Origin: Eutreptiella sp. 'Long Island Sound 2002'
Taxonomy: Eukaryota; Euglenozoa; Euglenophyceae; Eutreptiales; Eutreptiaceae
Assembly: GCA_964036045.1 (NCBI GenBank)
Contig: OZ038382.1
Location: forward strand, 9,838,982-9,902,981
Direction of reading: 5' to 3'
DNA: 64,000 nucleotides
Positions within the stretch are counted from its first letter, which is position 1, and every line of letters starts with the position of its first letter. The notes under the pieces were generated by a model. It worked only from the letters and a program-made list of their open reading frames with translations, was not told the origin of the DNA and searched no databases. Shown here piece after piece: positions 61,263 through 64,000 of the stretch. Made by a program: the position numbers and the translations under genes.

Positions 61263-61494
61263 CTGCGTGCACGAGGGGGAGGCTTGTGGGGCAGTACCCG
61301 GGGCACTTGGGGTAGTTCTGGGCGGGATATGGGGGTCATTCAGGGGGGGGGAGGGGTTCCGCCAGCCCTGCCACAGCGATCCCCTCTCGCGTTTATGTCG
61401 TGCCATTCATATACACCGAACCGTTCCCAGGCCAATGCACCCATCAGAATCAGAGATTTGCGTAGCCCGAGAAGGGGGGGGGGGGGGTAAGGTG

Positions 61495-61870
61495 AGCTAA
61501 GCGAAGGTGTAGGTGAAACCTTGGGTTGACTAACCTTGTTTAAAACAGCCACCCACCAAGAGCTACTGCATTGCAACCACTCGAAGGCACATAACATCAA
61601 AGAGGAGCGGGGATGAAAGACAACGCACATGGTGTGAGAAATGAACTCCACTGTCAGAGAACCTCCTGCGCTTATGCCTTTCGGAGTGTTGTGGATACAG
61701 CACGGCATCAAGAAAGTGTTGCGGGGAACCAAGCCGCTCATAGTCCTTGATGAGGGAAAGACACCATGCATTACCGGGATGGCCCTAAAGAGCGCACCGC
61801 CGCTTACCGGCTGGGGGAGACTCCTGGGGGGTGAGACCTAATCAAGGTGAGCTAAGCGAAGCATGGGGAC
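61495..61870. repeat. Family Q repeat with short open frame
   Basis: GGTGAGCTAAGCGAAGGTG at 61492 and again near 61848. Between them a plus frame reads GVLWIQHGIKKVLRGTKPLI and VLDEGKTPCITGMALKSAP. Pieces recur at 13793 and 14285-14345. It may derive from a coding element; function unknown. Confidence 0.5.
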
Positions 61871-62040
61871 TGGGTCACGTTGAGACCCTGTCCAACTCCG
61901 CAGACCCAGCGCCTTCTGATCACGCCTGACGGCGGAGCAAAAAAAAAAAGTGTGGCGGCACCTGTCGACGTCCCCAACGCGATTCATCAAAATTTGTGGA
62001 CCTTTGTGAAAACGACATGCGAGCGCATGAGGGTAACACC

Positions 62041-63650
62041 CTGTGTGACATTCCGTCTGGTTGTTGTTCCTTTACGGGGCCCTGGACGGTCACCCGTTCT
62101 TCCCTTCGCATGTTGTGTTGGGTTGCTGATTTCTGTCGGCCGCTGCGGCCAGTGCTCTTACTGGTGTCGTTTCCGCGTTCGCGGAGCCCAGTAGTTGGTG
62201 TGTTGGGGCTGTGCTGAATGTGGCATGGTGTGCCGTTTGCGCGTCAGCGGTGCCCAATAATTGGCGTATTGAGGATGTCCTGGTTGTTGCTGGGGTCGTT
62301 TGGCTGTTTTTGCTGTCCACACGCCTCTGTCCACAGGCCGTCCATAGCCTGCCTCGCTGTGTTTCCGTGTGCGTGAGGCCCAGGTGCCCTGTTCCTCCAC
62401 GTGCTGTCCCGGCCGTCCACCATATGTCCTTTTCCCCCTCACGGCTGGTCTGCCTCTGATGGGCTCCCGCTCCTGTTGCGCAAAGAGCCCATCTGGGCTG
62501 CGGGAGACACCCCCCACCTGATGCCGGTTGAGCAGGGGTTGCCCTGGCACCCGGTAGCGACGGGGCTGGCTGGCCAAGCCATCCCCTTTATTGTCGCTGC
62601 CTCCCATGCACACGCTCTCCCATCCCCTCCATTCTGGTTCCCTGTTCCCGCTGTCCTGGTTGCCTCTCCTGCCTCGCTATGCCCCTCCTCCTTGTCTGCT
62701 GTGCTCGCCGTTGTCCCTTCTAGTGTGGCTCCCGCGCTCTGTGTGTCTGTGTTGCTCCTCCCCCTGTCTGTTGGTGCTCCTGGGTGCCCCTGTCGCGCAA
62801 CCCCTCCTGTCCCACCCGCCTGCCCCCGTACGAGGGTTTCACATCTCCATACGACGTGGACTGTCCCGTGCACGGTTGGCTGGTCACGGCCCTGTTGCCA
62901 CCCCTGTGGCGGGCACCTCCCGGCGCGCGGGGTGCAGCCCCCGCCCTTGTGGAGTACGTGGGCACCTTGTAGAGGGAGGGGGGGGCGGGATGTTTGCTGA
63001 TGGCTCGCTCGGCGTGCGCCCCATTTGGTGGTTGCTGCAGTGCTCGCACCTCATGGTTCCCTTGTGTATTGTTGTGTGTCCTGTTGGGGCTCGTCTCACT
63101 GCCATGTGTGGGGCGGCTTTGTGCCCAGTTGCTTTGCTGCTTGCGTTCCTCCCAATTTCGCTCTCTTTCTTTTTCTGCTGGCACGCTCATTGCTGCTAGT
63201 GTGCGGCGCGGGGGGGGCAGCATGTTGCTCCCTGCATCCCCTTGTGGCTGTCGGGTTGTCCCACTTGCAGTTGGGTGGTACCAGGGGCGCCGGGCACTTT
63301 TGCACATGTCTCCAAATCTACAAACCGACCTGTCACTGGTGTTTGTTGGCGTTGTTCTGGGTGAATGTGGTGCATTGTTGCTCTTTTGCTTTCTGGGCTG
63401 CTAAGGGGCTCCCCGTTTGAGGACTTCACTCCGGGCTGTCCACGCCTCGGAGCTAGGGACTCGTGTGAGTCCACCCCCTAGTTGGTCGTGTGCACTGACC
63501 ACCAATGGTTTGGACATTGTGTCTCATAAGCGTGCCCAAGGCCCCTGCACTAGGCCCTGGTGACAGAACTTAGCTACTCGCGGGCAGTACATGTTTTAGG
63601 TCGCTGCCCAGTGGACAACCGCATAGCCGGCTGCCAACCCCCCGCAGGGG
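62041..63650 (+). repeat. Dispersed repeat family A, longest copy
   Basis: About 1.6 kb, starting TGTGTGACATTCCGTCTGG. The first 800 bp parallels 32859-33665. The reverse strand reads words such as YANYWAPLTRKRHTMPH and HTNYWAPRTRKRH, but frames are not conserved between copies. The right end is uncertain. Confidence 0.8.
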
Positions 63651-64000
63651 CGACCCCCTTACTTAGGTCTGGGTTGCCTTCTCCTCCCGGTGTGGTCGGG
63701 ATGGTGATGGCTCCCTGGAGTGCATCAAGGAAGCATCCCTTCTATGTTGTGTGCAGGTGTGGCCTTGGTTGTTGTGTGTGTGGTGGGCGCCGTGTTGGCG
63801 TTGGGGCGTGGGGTCATGGGCCCTTGGTGATGCTCCTCGTGCGTGCCTTGTTTGTGGGCGGCGGTGGCTGTGTGTGGGTGAAGTGCCCATGTGGTGGGTC
63901 TGGCCCCCACCTTGGGTGTTGGGTGTTGGGCTGGTGTTGGTTCTCACGGCGGGTGGTGTGGCTGTCCGCCGCTGTTGTTGCAGTACACTACTTTGCTTTG

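Overview
This window is eukaryotic genomic DNA. It is GC-rich, gene-poor and repeat-rich, with canonical GT-AG introns, dozens of uninterrupted G or C homopolymers of 10 to about 20 bases, many short inverted-repeat elements and one 200-N assembly gap. I cannot assign the organism. The style (large introns, GC-rich third codon positions, an oversized ankyrin protein) suits a protist or alga better than a fungus or plant, but that is inference.

The main content is one very large split gene on the minus strand. I traced 30 exons from about 61.26 kb (most 5') down to 0.74 kb (most 3'). Most were found as short islands of high-GC3 ankyrin-repeat coding sequence, each bounded by an AG acceptor and a GT donor. 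In the preferred model all 29 junctions keep the reading frame, including 11 whose phase is not zero. Several boundaries (exons 5, 8, 9, 14, 16, 17) were chosen partly by using phase, so for those the agreement is not independent. The deduced product is about 1,440 residues, roughly 4.3 kb of coding sequence in 60.5 kb (about 7%). It has around 20 recognisable ankyrin repeats, interrupted by a charged coiled-coil insert, a possible Q/N/S-rich linker and several non-ankyrin segments. The gene is open at both ends: no convincing start codon, stop codon, promoter or poly(A) signal was found.

Layout. 61.3-64 kb: a long copy of dispersed repeat family A. 49-61.3 kb: exons 1-8, with an hAT-like transposon at 54.6-55.7 kb whose empty counterpart sits at 57.1 kb, and a 229-bp hAT-type MITE at 58.1 kb. 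39.3-48.7 kb: one giant intron holding a 5.6-kb G-rich tandem array, an assembly gap, a 567-bp direct duplication and TATGG arrays on both sides. 0.7-39.3 kb: exons 9-30 separated by introns of about 0.3-3.7 kb filled with small MITEs, minisatellites and dispersed repeats. No other complete gene is supported. The long open frames in the tandem array are repeat artefacts.
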